Source: Tieghemiomyces parasiticus (lineage: Eukaryota; Kickxellomycota; Dimargaritomycetes; Dimargaritales; Dimargaritaceae). Taken from it: a DNA stretch of 64,000 nucleotides. Positions within the stretch are counted from its first letter, which is position 1; the number at the start of each line of letters is the position of its first letter. Where the stretch lies: contig JANBPT010000127.1 of the NCBI GenBank assembly GCA_027575765.1, positions 1 to 64,000 on the forward strand, read 5' to 3'. Below are positions 34,081 through 44,801 of this stretch, piece by piece. The notes under the pieces are model-generated. The model was given only the letters and a program-made list of their open reading frames with translations, searched no databases and was not told the origin of the DNA. The translations under genes and the position numbers were made by a program.

Positions 34081-35885
34081 ACCAAACGAACGTCAGCTGC
34101 CAAACTTCTCTGGATGTGGGCTCGAGGGCACGACGCGGCAGTTCTAATCCAGATTCAACGCCATGTCATGGGCGAACGCAAGGGGACCTGTGAGGGCGGA
34201 CACACAGCTCAAAATACACGCTGAAGGCCGTTTAGATGCCCCCGCGCTGTCCGAGAAGGATTACCGAGCCTCATTCCCCGCTAAGTGCACGTGTCGGTTA
34301 GGGTGACTCCTGCAGGTCCCTGGCATGGCGGCTGATTCTGGGTAGACTTTACAAGTGATGGGCACGCGGATGCCAGAGATGGTGTGGTCACTAATTTCTG
34401 ATGAGAACACGCAGGATATCCGTATGGATAAAAGTCGGAGAATCTCCATTGCACCACAGGGGTCACCGCTGACCGCTCGTATGGGAGTGTGCTTGAGGTG
34501 GGACATAATCTACGAGTCGGCCAGCTGACCTCCTCCCTCCTCCAGTCGCTGGACGGGACGTGACTGCGTTTTTAGAGGCAGGTTCTTCATATGGTGGGAA
34601 AGGGGGACTGTGGGACTGTGAGCGGATGGTGCGACCCAACACCTGACAATATGGACGGTCAGAGAGGGCAAGGCGCACTGGGGTTGTCAGCCGGTCGTCG
34701 TGTTGATCGCATAGCGCCAGTCACAGGAAGGTCGATCGGCTTGGTTAGCGGAGCCTGTTCTAGGCCCAGCCGGGCACCAAGGGGCGACGCCATTATGGAA
34801 AGCTAGGTGCCATATCAACTGGTGAGTCCTAAAGATGGTAATATGGCGCTTGTCCGTGGGTGGCGCCCACCGGACCTCCAGGAGTCAATCGGTCGGAATG
34901 GGATTATGGGGCAAGAGCCTGCTGGGACCTATGTGTCCATAGCGCCGGGGCCTGAGCTTGCCAGCGACCACTACTGGTGACCCGCGGTTCGTCTTCCAAA
35001 GGGCCTACGCAATGCAATTCGCGATTGGCCTACGTCTCTGTCCGTCCTACCCGTCCAGACTTTTTACTGGCCACAACCGACGGGCGGACCTGGTTCGCTG
35101 GCTCTCATATTGTTGGTAGGCACCAATGGCACCACTAGCAACTTTCCCACCGCCTCTGGCTTATAGTTCAGTTCCGCGCTCATAATGCGACACGAATTTT
35201 TTCACGGACATGCCGGCCCGGCGGATAATACAGAAGAAGATAGCTGCGCAGCCAGTGATCCCAGCTATTCACGCCACAAACACAGCTGGCATTGTGGGAT
35301 TGTAGCCGGCTCCGCCCACTAATTAGGGTTAGTAAACGCCCGCTTTGTCCGCCATGCCTGCAGGGCGCACTCCTCCGGCTTCCCCACTTTGACCCCATCT
35401 GACGGCGGGTGATTGTTTTTTTTTCTGCAGCGCCACCGTTGTGTGGCCATGCGATCCACTCGCACAACCTTCCTCCTCCGACCACACCCCGCACTCTGTA
35501 AGCGCACCGTCAGCAGGCTGGTTAGTTAGCAAGGCCCGCCATAACTTTCACATGTACCAACCCCCGGTGTAATGGCCGGCAGAGCGAACAGCCGCCGTCC
35601 CCTCCGCTCTGGCCGCAGCCGGCGCGGCTCCCTTGCACCGTCCCTCCTTCTTTGTGTGGAGGCGGCGGGCGGATTCATGGTGGTCGTGATTGCCCGGCGT
35701 TCACCCTCTCTATCTCTCTCACCCCTCCTCTATCTGATTGCCCTGAAAAGGTGGCCCCTAGGCCGCCGGCGCCCACTGCTGGCGGACCAGTCACACAATT
35801 GGCCCCTGGCACCCGCCGGGCCTCTGCTGCCGCCGTCCCCCCCCCCCGCCCGCCCGCCATTCGCCGGCCACCTTCTGGCCCGCAT

Positions 35886-35892
35886 TTATAAA
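35886..35892 (+). promoter_or_regulatory. Candidate TATA box of the arginase gene
   Basis: TTATAAA within GCATTTATAAACCCC, about 325 bp upstream of the arginase ATG, followed by a long pyrimidine-rich leader. The assignment is by sequence and position only. Confidence 0.35.
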
Positions 35893-36214
35893 CCCCGTCC
35901 AGTGCGCTGCCGCTGGTCCGCCAGTCCATTTTTCCTCTCCCTTCTTTCCTACCCACCCAGTCTTCCTCCTGCCTCTCTCTCTATCTCTCCAGCCCACCTC
36001 ACCTTTCAGATATATCCTTGCACACGCCTTACTGCCCTGCTTCTCTTAAGCTTTTCATACCACAACCACGCGTCCCACACTTCCCTCTGCGCATACACAC
36101 ATATCGTCTCTGCCCTGCTGCTTGTCGGCTCTACTCTCCGTGCTTTATTTGCCTACCTCTACAACTCCCACCGGCCCATCCCTTTGCGCATTCATACCAC
36201 CTCCCCTCTCCACC

Positions 36215-37552
36215 ATGACCGTCTCCCGGAAATTCAACGAAAAGAAGACCGTCAGCGTCCTGGGCGTGGACTTCAGCGGCGGCCAGCCCAAGGCCGGCGT
36301 CGACGAGGGCCCGTTCCAAATGATTGAGTTTGGCATCCTAGACCAGATCAAGGAGCTGGGCTGGGGCGTCGAGTTCGACGGCAGCTTCCCCAACTACAAG
36401 AAGCTGGTGCCCGTGGAGGACCCCGACATTGGCAACATGAAGCACCCACGCGCCGTGTCTAACGTCACCCGCGCCCTGGCCCGGCACGTCCGCGACTCGG
36501 CTGCGAAGGGCAACTTCGCCCTCAGTCTGGGCGGTGACCACAGCATCGCCATCGGCACCGTGTCGGGCACGGCCGCCGTGCACGACGACTTTTGTCTTAT
36601 CTGGATCGACGCCCACGCGGTAAGTCTACAGTGACCCCAGTCTCCGTACCCCAAGTAGCCCTGGTGGCTACTAGTCAAAGGGACTGTGTGCGACGGAGAG
36701 GAGGGACCCTTCTCTGTGAAGAGTGGCGGTGCACCTGTGCCATTTCTGGCCGCCCTCCCCTCCCGTGACGGTGTCTCTTATTTGTAGCGTACCTTGGCCT
36801 TGACCGGTACCCAGTTTATCCGACGGAGATAACTGTGATTAACCAACCTGCCCGCCCAGCCTCGACTGGTGGCTCGGTTTCGACCTCTGTTTGCACTGAT
36901 TGAGCAGCCGTCATCCGCCCAGTGGCGGCAACCGCGAGCTATTGATTGCCAAAGCAAAGTCTAACGCCCCAGTCCCCACTTACTTCCGCCCTGTATTTCG
37001 CCGCCCCTTCAGGACATCAACCCCGTGGCCGAGACGACTTCCGGCAACTTGCACGGGTGCCCCATCTCATTCCTTATCGACGGCATCAACAAGAGCGCCG
37101 TGCCGGAATTTGAGTGGGTAAAGCCCTGCCTGACTCCGGACCGCCTGGTGTACATTGGCCTGCGGGACGTGGACATCCCTGAACGGCGGATCATCAAGGA
37201 GCTCGGTATCCGGGCCTTCTCGATGCACGATGTGGACCGCCATGGAATCGGCAAGGTCGTCGAAATGGCCCTTGATCACGTCAACCCGCACCGCAATCGT
37301 CCCATCCACCTGAGCTTTGATGTGGACGCCCTTGACCCCACCGTCGCCCCCGCTACGGGTACGCCTGTGCGCGGTGGCCTGTCCTTCCGGGAGGGCCACT
37401 ACATTTGCGAAGCCATCGCCGAGACTGGTCTGCTCGTCGCTATGGATATGGTTGAGGTCAACCCGACCCTTGGTAGCGACGAAAGTCTGTTGCAGACTGT
37501 CACCGTGGGCTGCTCCCTGGTGCGCTGTGCCCTGGGTGAAACCCTACTTTAA
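36215..37552 (+). CDS. CAR1: Arginase
   Basis: Hydrolyses L-arginine to ornithine and urea with a two-manganese centre; it starts arginine catabolism in the cytosol. Two exons, 36215-36619 and 37013-37552, flank a 393-nt intron (GTAAGT...TTCAG) that splits the DAHAD motif exactly between codons. The protein is 314 residues, normal for the family. Metal ligands fit His109 (GGDHS), Asp132, His134 and Asp136 (DAHAD), and Asp238 and Asp240 (SFDVDALDP). The catalytic-loop His149 lies in TSGNLHG, and GTPVRGGL and MVEVNP are also present. The TTSGNLHG and YIGLRDVD motifs separate it from agmatinases and formiminoglutamases. The ATG at 36215 has CACC just before it and follows a long pyrimidine-rich leader. 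Confidence 0.97.
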
Positions 37553-38131
37553 ATCCCCGGGCTAGATCCAGCGCCCTGGTTCACCCTTTGTGCATCTATT
37601 GCATCGACTTTTGTCCCTTCTACCTCTCCTCGACGCGCTCACTTGTCTCCAAGCCAAGGTTCCTTTGAATCCGCATCTCCGACTCCTCCCACTACTGTCT
37701 CTATCTGAACAAGTTCTTTCCTGCTGTAGGCTACTTTCTTGACCATCTCAGCCCTCCTAGGTTCGCGGTGTCCCTCGCTCTGCCGTGGCCCAGCCGTATA
37801 TATAATACATTTTCACTTGGAATTTTATATGAATATAGCCCCCTCGATTTACACCGGCCTGCTGGGACCCTACACCCTTTGAGCGTACACGGCCCCGGTT
37901 ATAATACAAGAGAGCGGACATGGTTGATTACAATGGCTGGCAGCTAACGGTAGGGCGGCGTACCGAAATCAACGTTAAGGGTGAGTAGTACCGAATTTAG
38001 CCTCCGCCTTTTCAAACGGGGGCCAGACCTAACTCTTTCGTAATCCCACGTCACTGATACCAAGCCGGCTTACTTTTATATATATCTATATATACACCTA
38101 TCCTCCCTGTACCACATTGTACCCTTTCAGA
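37553..38131. other. Intergenic, 3' flank of arginase and leader of next gene
   Basis: 579 bp, pyrimidine-rich at first, with TA-rich runs at 37797-37808 and 38076-38094. A short open segment at 37920-37981 starts with ATG and ends at a GTGAGT donor. Its phase does not match the acceptor-like TTTCAG just before 38132, so at most it could be a 5' UTR exon. Confidence 0.4.
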
Positions 38132-38908
38132 ATGGCGAGCATCGAGAGCCAATTAGAGCATCTGCGCTGCATGTGTCACAAAACCATAGGTTACGAGCCC
38201 GGCCGGGCAGCCCAGCTACAGATGGGCCTTGTCCAACATATCGAGGTAGGTCGCTATTCAAGCAGTGCGTGCAAACATGAGGCCCAGGGCCTCGTCGAAT
38301 GTTACGACCAACCGAATGCCGATTGAAACCCGTGCCTTCCCTCTATCTCTAATGTCCATCGCGCACTTGCACTTGGAACCCCTTCTGCTGTAGAATCCAC
38401 CCCCGCACACCGATCCCAAGGTCTGGGCCGAGACTGCTAAAGAGCTGGCATTCCTTCAGCGACGGCTCGAGGCTACACGCCAACCTGCGGAGTCCGAGGC
38501 GCATGTGCTGCCGAAAGTCCGGCCTGGCAGTGAGACCAAAGACGTAACACCCGCGCTGGCCCAAGCCCGCCAGGAACTTCGGAAAGTGGAAATTGGCCTG
38601 GTCAAATTGGAGGAGGTAAGAGGGCCAGTAGGGTAGTCGAGGTGCCATGTCCAGCTAGCAAAACGACCTGTACGTCCGAAAACTTAAGTAGGAGCACCGT
38701 TGAAACTTTCACAAACGGAACCTGTTCTCTCCTGTGACCCGCCCCACCCTAGATCAACGACCAGGATAACCAGCGGCGAGCGGCCTTCTTGCATGCTCTG
38801 GACCGTGAGGAGGACGCTTATCGCGCAACCCTCCAGGAGGAGCACCGCGAATACCTGGTACGGCAAGCGAACGAAATGGCGCGCCTAATGCAGGAGGCCA
38901 ACCGGTAG
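38132..38908 (+). CDS. Small coiled-coil protein of unknown function
   Basis: Three exons, 38132-38245, 38394-38615 and 38753-38908, are separated by introns of 148 and 137 nt. Donors are GTAGGT and GTAAGA, acceptors are TAG, and all junctions are in phase 0. The product is 163 residues. It is rich in Glu, Gln, Arg, Leu and Ala and predicted to be almost wholly helical. Likely coiled-coil segments are KELAFLQRRLEATRQ in the middle, ARQELRKVEIGLVKLEE before the last junction, and an acidic/basic heptad-like helix in the last 40 residues. There is no signal peptide, membrane segment or known motif. I do not recognise the family. It could be a small subunit of a cytoskeletal, kinetochore or vesicle-tethering complex, but that is a guess from composition only. 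Codon use is GC3-rich like confirmed genes, which supports a real gene. Confidence 0.65.
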
Positions 38909-39494
38909 GGTGACCTTTGTAGGGCCTATGGACAGTTTGTCTGTAACGCAGCCGTACCTCCTAGAACGAGACCAGTGTATATCGCAGCAAGACCCTCAAT
39001 GACAACATGATCTATTCGGCTGGTATAGACCGGGCAAGGGACGGTTAGAAGGTCAGAGGTACCAAAGTGGCAGTCAAATATCGCAGATAACACTGAACCC
39101 TCCGCTCGAAGCCGAATGCATGTTTTTAGGTCGGCTATTAATAGTAATAAAAAAAAGAAGAATACTGCCGCAGTCATTCGCATAAATTCGGTACTGGCCC
39201 ACTTGCAGCCACAAACATAACACATAGAGACTTGTCCAATTGGACAAATGTACTCTTACCCATGAGCCCCTCCGCCTTGTGGCTATCGGTTATCTCCTAC
39301 TACCTTTCCTCGCAATTCAGCCTGACTACTGCCAGCCCTCTCCCTAGACCTCATTCCATTTCAAGCGACCCATTGCAACTGGCCATCTTCGCGTCCACCC
39401 GACCTGGGCCGATTCGTACTGGCCAATCGATTCGATTCCACCGTCCCGCCGTTCCCCGACTCTATTTTCCACCCGCCGCCAACCTCACGCGGCC
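38909..39494. other. Intergenic, 5' region of topoisomerase III
   Basis: 586 bp. The first part has no clear bias, with an A-run near 39150. The last 200 bp are pyrimidine-rich on the plus strand. No gene is seen. Confidence 0.5.
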
Positions 39495-42400
39495 ATGCGG
39501 ATACTCATCGTGGCCGAGAAGCCCAGCCAGGCACGCGAGGTGGCGCAGGCGCTCTCGCACGGGTCTTGCCGACGGCGGCCGGGCAAGTCCAAAACCTGTC
39601 CTAATTTTGATTTTCGCTACAAGTTTCGTAATCAAGACTGCGAGGTGACAGTGACATCGGTTGCGGGCCACTTGATGAACATTGACTTCGGGCCCGAGTA
39701 CAAGAGCTGGAAGGCGGTCGACCCGGTACTCCTCTTCGAGGCGCCCATCGTCAAAGGTGTCCACCCAAACTACGTGGACATCCAACGTAACCTCAAGCAG
39801 GAAACCGTACGTACCGATGTGCTAATTATCTGGACGGATTACGATCGTGAGGGAGAAAACATCGGTGCCGAGATTGTGGCAGTGTGTCGTGAGGTCCGGG
39901 CGACGCGCATGGAGGTCCTAAGGGCCAAGTTCTCGGTGTTCACCCCCGAAGGTATCCATAACGCCATGTGCAATCCCGTGCCGCTCGATTACGCCCAGGT
40001 GGCCGCCGTCGACGCCCGCATGGAACTGGACCTGCGGGTGGGGTCATCACTCACCCGGTTTCAGACCCTCCGGTTGGCCCCCAGGTTTAAAGAGGTCAAT
40101 AACAAGATCATCAGCTATGGACCCTGCCAGTTCCCTACGCTGGGGTTCGTCGTCGATCAGTACCTGAGGGTTGAGCGTTTTGTCCCTGAACCGTTCTGGC
40201 AAATTGATGTGACCCACACCAAGCCGGCTACGGAGCACGATGACGACGGTAAGGGGGAAAGCGGCCACCCTGAGGTGCCAGTCAAGGAGGGAATGACGAA
40301 CCAGCGCGCCCATGCCAAATTCACCTGGGCCCGGACCCGCCTGTTTGACCGGTGGAGTTGCGCCCTCCTATACGAACAATGCGTGAATCACCCCATCGCC
40401 GAGGTCACCCGAGTCGATTCGAAGCCCACCAGCAAGTGGAAACCCGTCCCGCTCACCACCGTCGAGATGCTCATGATGGCCTCCAAGTACCTCAAAATTT
40501 CCTCCGATGCGGCCATGAAAGTGAGTAAAATAAACCCTGCGGTGCGCCTACGAATATGGGAGGGGGCATCGTAGCATGCCCCTTTCAACACGCACGGCCT
40601 ATAGCAGCTAGTGGCGAGTACCATAGACAGGTCGGAAGACAAGGAACTCCTAACCTGACTCTCACATATTTCCCTCCCTCTTCCTCTTCCCCCTTTTCTT
40701 TCTCTCTCTCGAACACGCTGTGGTATCGATGACCAGGCCGCCGAGGGTCTCTACAACAAGGGATTTCTCAGCTATCCACGTACCGAAACCGACCAATTTG
40801 CCTCCGACTTCGCCTTCGAACCTCTACTTGAGAAGCAGACGGGCGATCAGACTTGGGGACGCTACGCCCAGCGACTCCTGGACGGTGAACGGCGGCCACC
40901 CCGCAACGGCCGTAATAATGACAAGGCTCACCCGCCCATCCACCCCACGGCCTACGCCGCCAACCTAGCGGGTCCGGAAAAAAAACTCTACGAGATGATC
41001 GTCCGACGGTTCCTGGCCGTGTGTTGGGATGACGCCAAAGGTCATAAAACGGAGGTCACTATCCGGATCAGTGGGGAGGAGTTTCGCACTAAAGGTAAGT
41101 TGAGAGCCTACCATATCCCAGAAGTGGCGCCAATGTGAGCTCAGTAACCCTTGACACCTGATGCTGAACCACCAACTCAACCAGCCTTTACAAGGCAATG
41201 AGCAATAATGTAACCATTGAGTACCTTATATTATTAATTTGGATTTTTTCTGCTTCACCTAACCCAACCCGTCCCCAGGTCTCATGGTGCTGGCTCGCAA
41301 CTATCTTCTGGTTTACCCCTACGAGCGCTGGAGCGAGTCTACCATCCCATGTTATCAACGGGGTGAGCGCTTCACCCCTACCGAGATCAAGATGAACGGT
41401 GGCACCACCAGCACCCCACAGTTGCTCACCGAACACGAGCTCATGAAGCGCATGGAAATGCACGGAATAGGTACGTTATTACTCTCGATTAGAATCCCGT
41501 CTACCTGCCAACTACCTTTTTATTTAACTCGGGGAGGCGCCGGTTAGGTTCACAGCCAGGATTTACCCCCCCCTTCTATCGAACTAGCCCAGCCCTGACC
41601 CATTGGCATTCCTATTAACCATTACTATTATTTTAATCCATACACTAGGTACCGACGCCACGATTCCGCAGCACATCAAGACGATCCAGGACCGCGAGTA
41701 CGCCATCCGACAGCCCAACGACCGGTTTTGTCCATCGACCCTGGGCGTGGCCCTCGTAGAGGGTTATGATACCATCGGGTTCGACCTCTCGCTCTCCAAG
41801 CCCTATCTGCGCAGCGTGATGGAACGCGACATGAAACGAATCATCAAAGGTGAACGTACCAAGGAACAGGTCATTGCCCAGACCGTCAGCATTTACCGCG
41901 AGGTGTACACTAAAACGCTCAACCAGTTTGAGACGCTCGAGATGGCACTCATCAAGAACTTTGGGCATGCGCCTGATGCTGAGGCGCCCGCTCTCCAGGT
42001 AAGTTTTCGTTGTTGTTTTTTGATATGGCGCGACGTGTAGATGCTGCACCCGTGCTTCGTAGGCCAATGGTCTATTTAATACAGGCGATTGTGGTCTCGG
42101 GTGATTGACAGCGTGCGAACTTATCCCTATGTATTTGATTCTTACTTTGTCCCCATACCCCAATCCTAGACCCTTCCCAAGTCCGTAGGCCAATGCCAAA
42201 GCTGCGGAAAGGCTACTGGTTTGCGTACCACGGCTGCGGGCAAGATATACATTGGTAAGTCCCCCAGTAATCCATGCCAGGACTTTGCTAACCACAGGCC
42301 GTGCGGCTTTTCTTATCGCCGTGACCTCAACCGTACCATTTGGAGCGTACCTCGGTCTCCAATCAATTCTCACATGTACACGTATTTATTATGTATATAT

Positions 42401-44009
42401 ATATATATGTCCCCGGCCATAACAACCATAATACTCCAAACATCTGACCAGGTTGTGCTGGCTACCCTCTTTGTCGTGACAGTATCTGGTTTCCGGATTT
42501 CGTTACGGCAGTGGATGTACTGGAGGAGACTTGCCAGCGCTGTGCCGGGTCACCCCGTCTCCTCGAACTTTCGTATCGACCGGGAAGTTTTCCCATCGGT
42601 TATCCCTCGCCAGTAAGTATCTGTTTGGATGCCATTCAACTCGGTTATGGTGTGTTCAAATGACTGGAGAGCACTCGGTATATATATATATATATATATT
42701 CAGACTCGCCGTATTAACCTTGCCAATGTACCAATTTTTCTCATATGTCTATATTACTCTTAGTACCGCGGCTGCTTGGGCGGGTGCGATGAAACGTTGA
42801 CGGAGCTGTTCAACGTCCGCCGTCCGAGTAGCACGGCCACCTCCGCGGTCGGGCCTCAATCTAGGGTACCAACTGCCGCTGCTGGCCAGCCCCTCCGTCG
42901 TTACCCAAGCGGTCAGCTGCTACGGCCTGCGACCCCCTCGGCAGATGTTAACGGCCCTTTGTCCCGCAACGGGTCTTACTCCAACTTCGGCAACCCCGGC
43001 ACGGCCTACTCCACCCTAACCGTACCCGCCAATGGAGGTGGTGGCGGAATCAACCAGCCCGACCCTTCTGTCCAGTGCCTCTGCGGTACGCCCGCCGTGA
43101 TGCGGGTGACGCGTAAGGACGGGCCCAACAAAGACCGCACTTTTTATATTTGTGCCAACCCGCGTGAATCCCAGTGCGATTTTTTCCAGTGGTCTGACGC
43201 TGCCGGATCATCTTCTTCTGCAATGGGCGCTGCCGCCGCCAATACCAATGCCACCCACCACCGCAACTCGACATCATTGCTTCCATCGACCCAGGTCTTA
43301 AACGGTTTCCACCAACATCTTCAGGCCAGTGCCACCTCCGATACCGCCCGTATCCAGTGTCGCTGTAACCTCCTGGCCGTTTCCGCCGTCGCCCAAAGTG
43401 CCGGCCCCAACCAAGGGCGGACCTACTTCAAGTGTAGCAAGTCATACCAGGCCTGCCAGTTTTTCCAGTGGGGTGACGAGCCGAGCGGCAGTAATAGTGG
43501 TGGTGGGGGTGGGAGTGGGAACGAGGACGGCTACGAGCACAAGTACGATTCGATGGGACGCTATGCCGGTAGCGTCCGGAAGTCGACTGGCTCAACAGCG
43601 GGCGGATCAGGTGGATCCGGCGACTGGATGGCCTCTGCCACGTGTTATATTTGCGATCAGGTAAGAACGATCAGGGTGAATGATGACTACGCTGTATAGC
43701 CGAAGACAGTTACCTCACATATATATACGTATATACACATACGCACACTCACACACACTCTCTCTCTCTTTTGCTTAACACTTTTATTCTTATTTTTAAC
43801 CTCACCACCCTTCTATTCTAACCATGCAGACGGGCCACATTGCAAGCAGCTGTCCGCAAAAGGATAAGCGCACGAATGGCGGCGCCGGAGCTCGTAGCGG
43901 AGGGTCTAGCAGCCGAGGGACTCGCCGGAGCACATCGACACGGTCCACCAGCGGGATCAAGGCCGCCCGGGGCGCTGGCGGGCCACGTAAAAGTCGGAAA
44001 ACCAAGTAA
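39495..44009 (+). CDS. TOP3: DNA topoisomerase III (alpha type)
   Basis: Type IA topoisomerase that passes single strands and, with a RecQ helicase and Rmi1, dissolves double Holliday junctions. Eight exons: 39495-40520, 40737-41094, 41279-41470, 41649-41998, 42170-42254, 42452-42612, 42764-43660 and 43830-44009. The introns are 151-216 nt, all phases agree, and the product is 1082 residues. The Toprim domain has VAEKPSQA (Glu8) and WTDYDREGE (Asp115, Asp117, Glu119). The catalytic Tyr355 sits in FLSYPRTET, encoded by exon 2. Exons 5-7 encode CxxC-type zinc motifs (CQSCGK, CQRCAG, CLGGC). The C-terminus has two GRF zinc fingers (about 827-867 and 922-960) and a final CCHC knuckle, CYICDQTGHIASSCP, followed by a basic tail. 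This layout is that of animal-type TOP3A and differs from the short budding-yeast enzyme. The gene converges on the kinesin gene. Confidence 0.97.
42679..42699. repeat. (TA)n microsatellite in topoisomerase III intron 6
   Basis: About ten perfect TA units. A second shorter run lies in intron 5 at 42394-42407. Confidence 0.9.
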
Positions 44010-44801
44010 GGTATAGGCCCTAGACCTCTGCAGTTTACTTAGACCTGTATCTCAAACCTCTAGATCTAGAGTATAAGGCCAGACCAGTTTTCAGTCTATG
44101 TTGCCTAGCTCTATAATGTAATAATGAACCTGCGGTAAAAGTGTGGTAGTTTTAGAGGGAGGAGTCACTATGTGAGGTGACTTGAAAGCCGGGTGAGTTT
44201 TAATAGTTGAGCAACTGAAGGAAGGGGGAGGTGAACGCGTAAATTATGAGATATCAAACCAACAAGGACATGGTTCGGCCGATGGCCTAACGTGGATGGG
44301 GGAGGTAATTCAATATCGCTATAAGGAGAAGGATTAGTAGTAAAACAACCTAAGATGTTGATAAATGAAACACGCTGGAATTATGCAATTACTTGTCAAA
44401 GACAATATTTCTAATCACCACAGGCCTTCGGAATGTCGATATATCCACGCAAGACAATGGAGCGGGGAGGGTGTGGTTCGTTTCATTTGTCTGGAAATAT
44501 GTAGTTTAGGCGGGTGACTGGCCCTCCTCGCTGATGGGGAAAATAGGAGGGGGGGGGCAACACAATGGGAATGGACACAGTCAGCGATACCGTGATATCT
44601 TAAAATATGCAACTTGTGTAGTGTGTGTGTGTGTTTGTATATGTGAGTATATCAATAGTAGAAGGTTGTGGGTGAAATAAAGAGGGGAGGGGGGAGAGAG
44701 AAGCCGGAGACCTAAAAACTTGTATCACCATCGCTGCCGGCCAACAGCTGATAATAAAGGGGGCGGTGGTGGTGGTGGGTGGGGGGGAGCGATACCCGAG
44801 G
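44010..44801. other. Intergenic between convergent genes
   Basis: 792 bp between the stops of topoisomerase III and kinesin. It contains a perfect 14-bp palindrome CTCTAGATCTAGAG at 44058-44071, a GT-repeat near 44619-44634 and G-rich runs at 44549-44557 and 44766-44788. No gene is seen. Confidence 0.55.

Larger units (their letters stand above)
32450..36214. other. Intergenic, mostly unassigned
   Basis: About 3.8 kb between the oxidase and arginase genes. The last 650 bp (35570-36214) are very pyrimidine-rich and form the arginase 5' region. The rest lacks recognisable genes. Two open frames are notable: 33580-34080 minus (166 codons, listed separately) and 32771-32980 plus (69 codons, containing a GTGAGT after about 46 codons, with no partner exon found). 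A 12-bp perfect palindrome occurs at 33362-33373. Confidence 0.5.

Noticed and set aside
35572..36327. 251-codon frame running into arginase
   Set aside because: It lies in the pyrimidine-rich leader and overlaps arginase exon 1 in the wrong frame.
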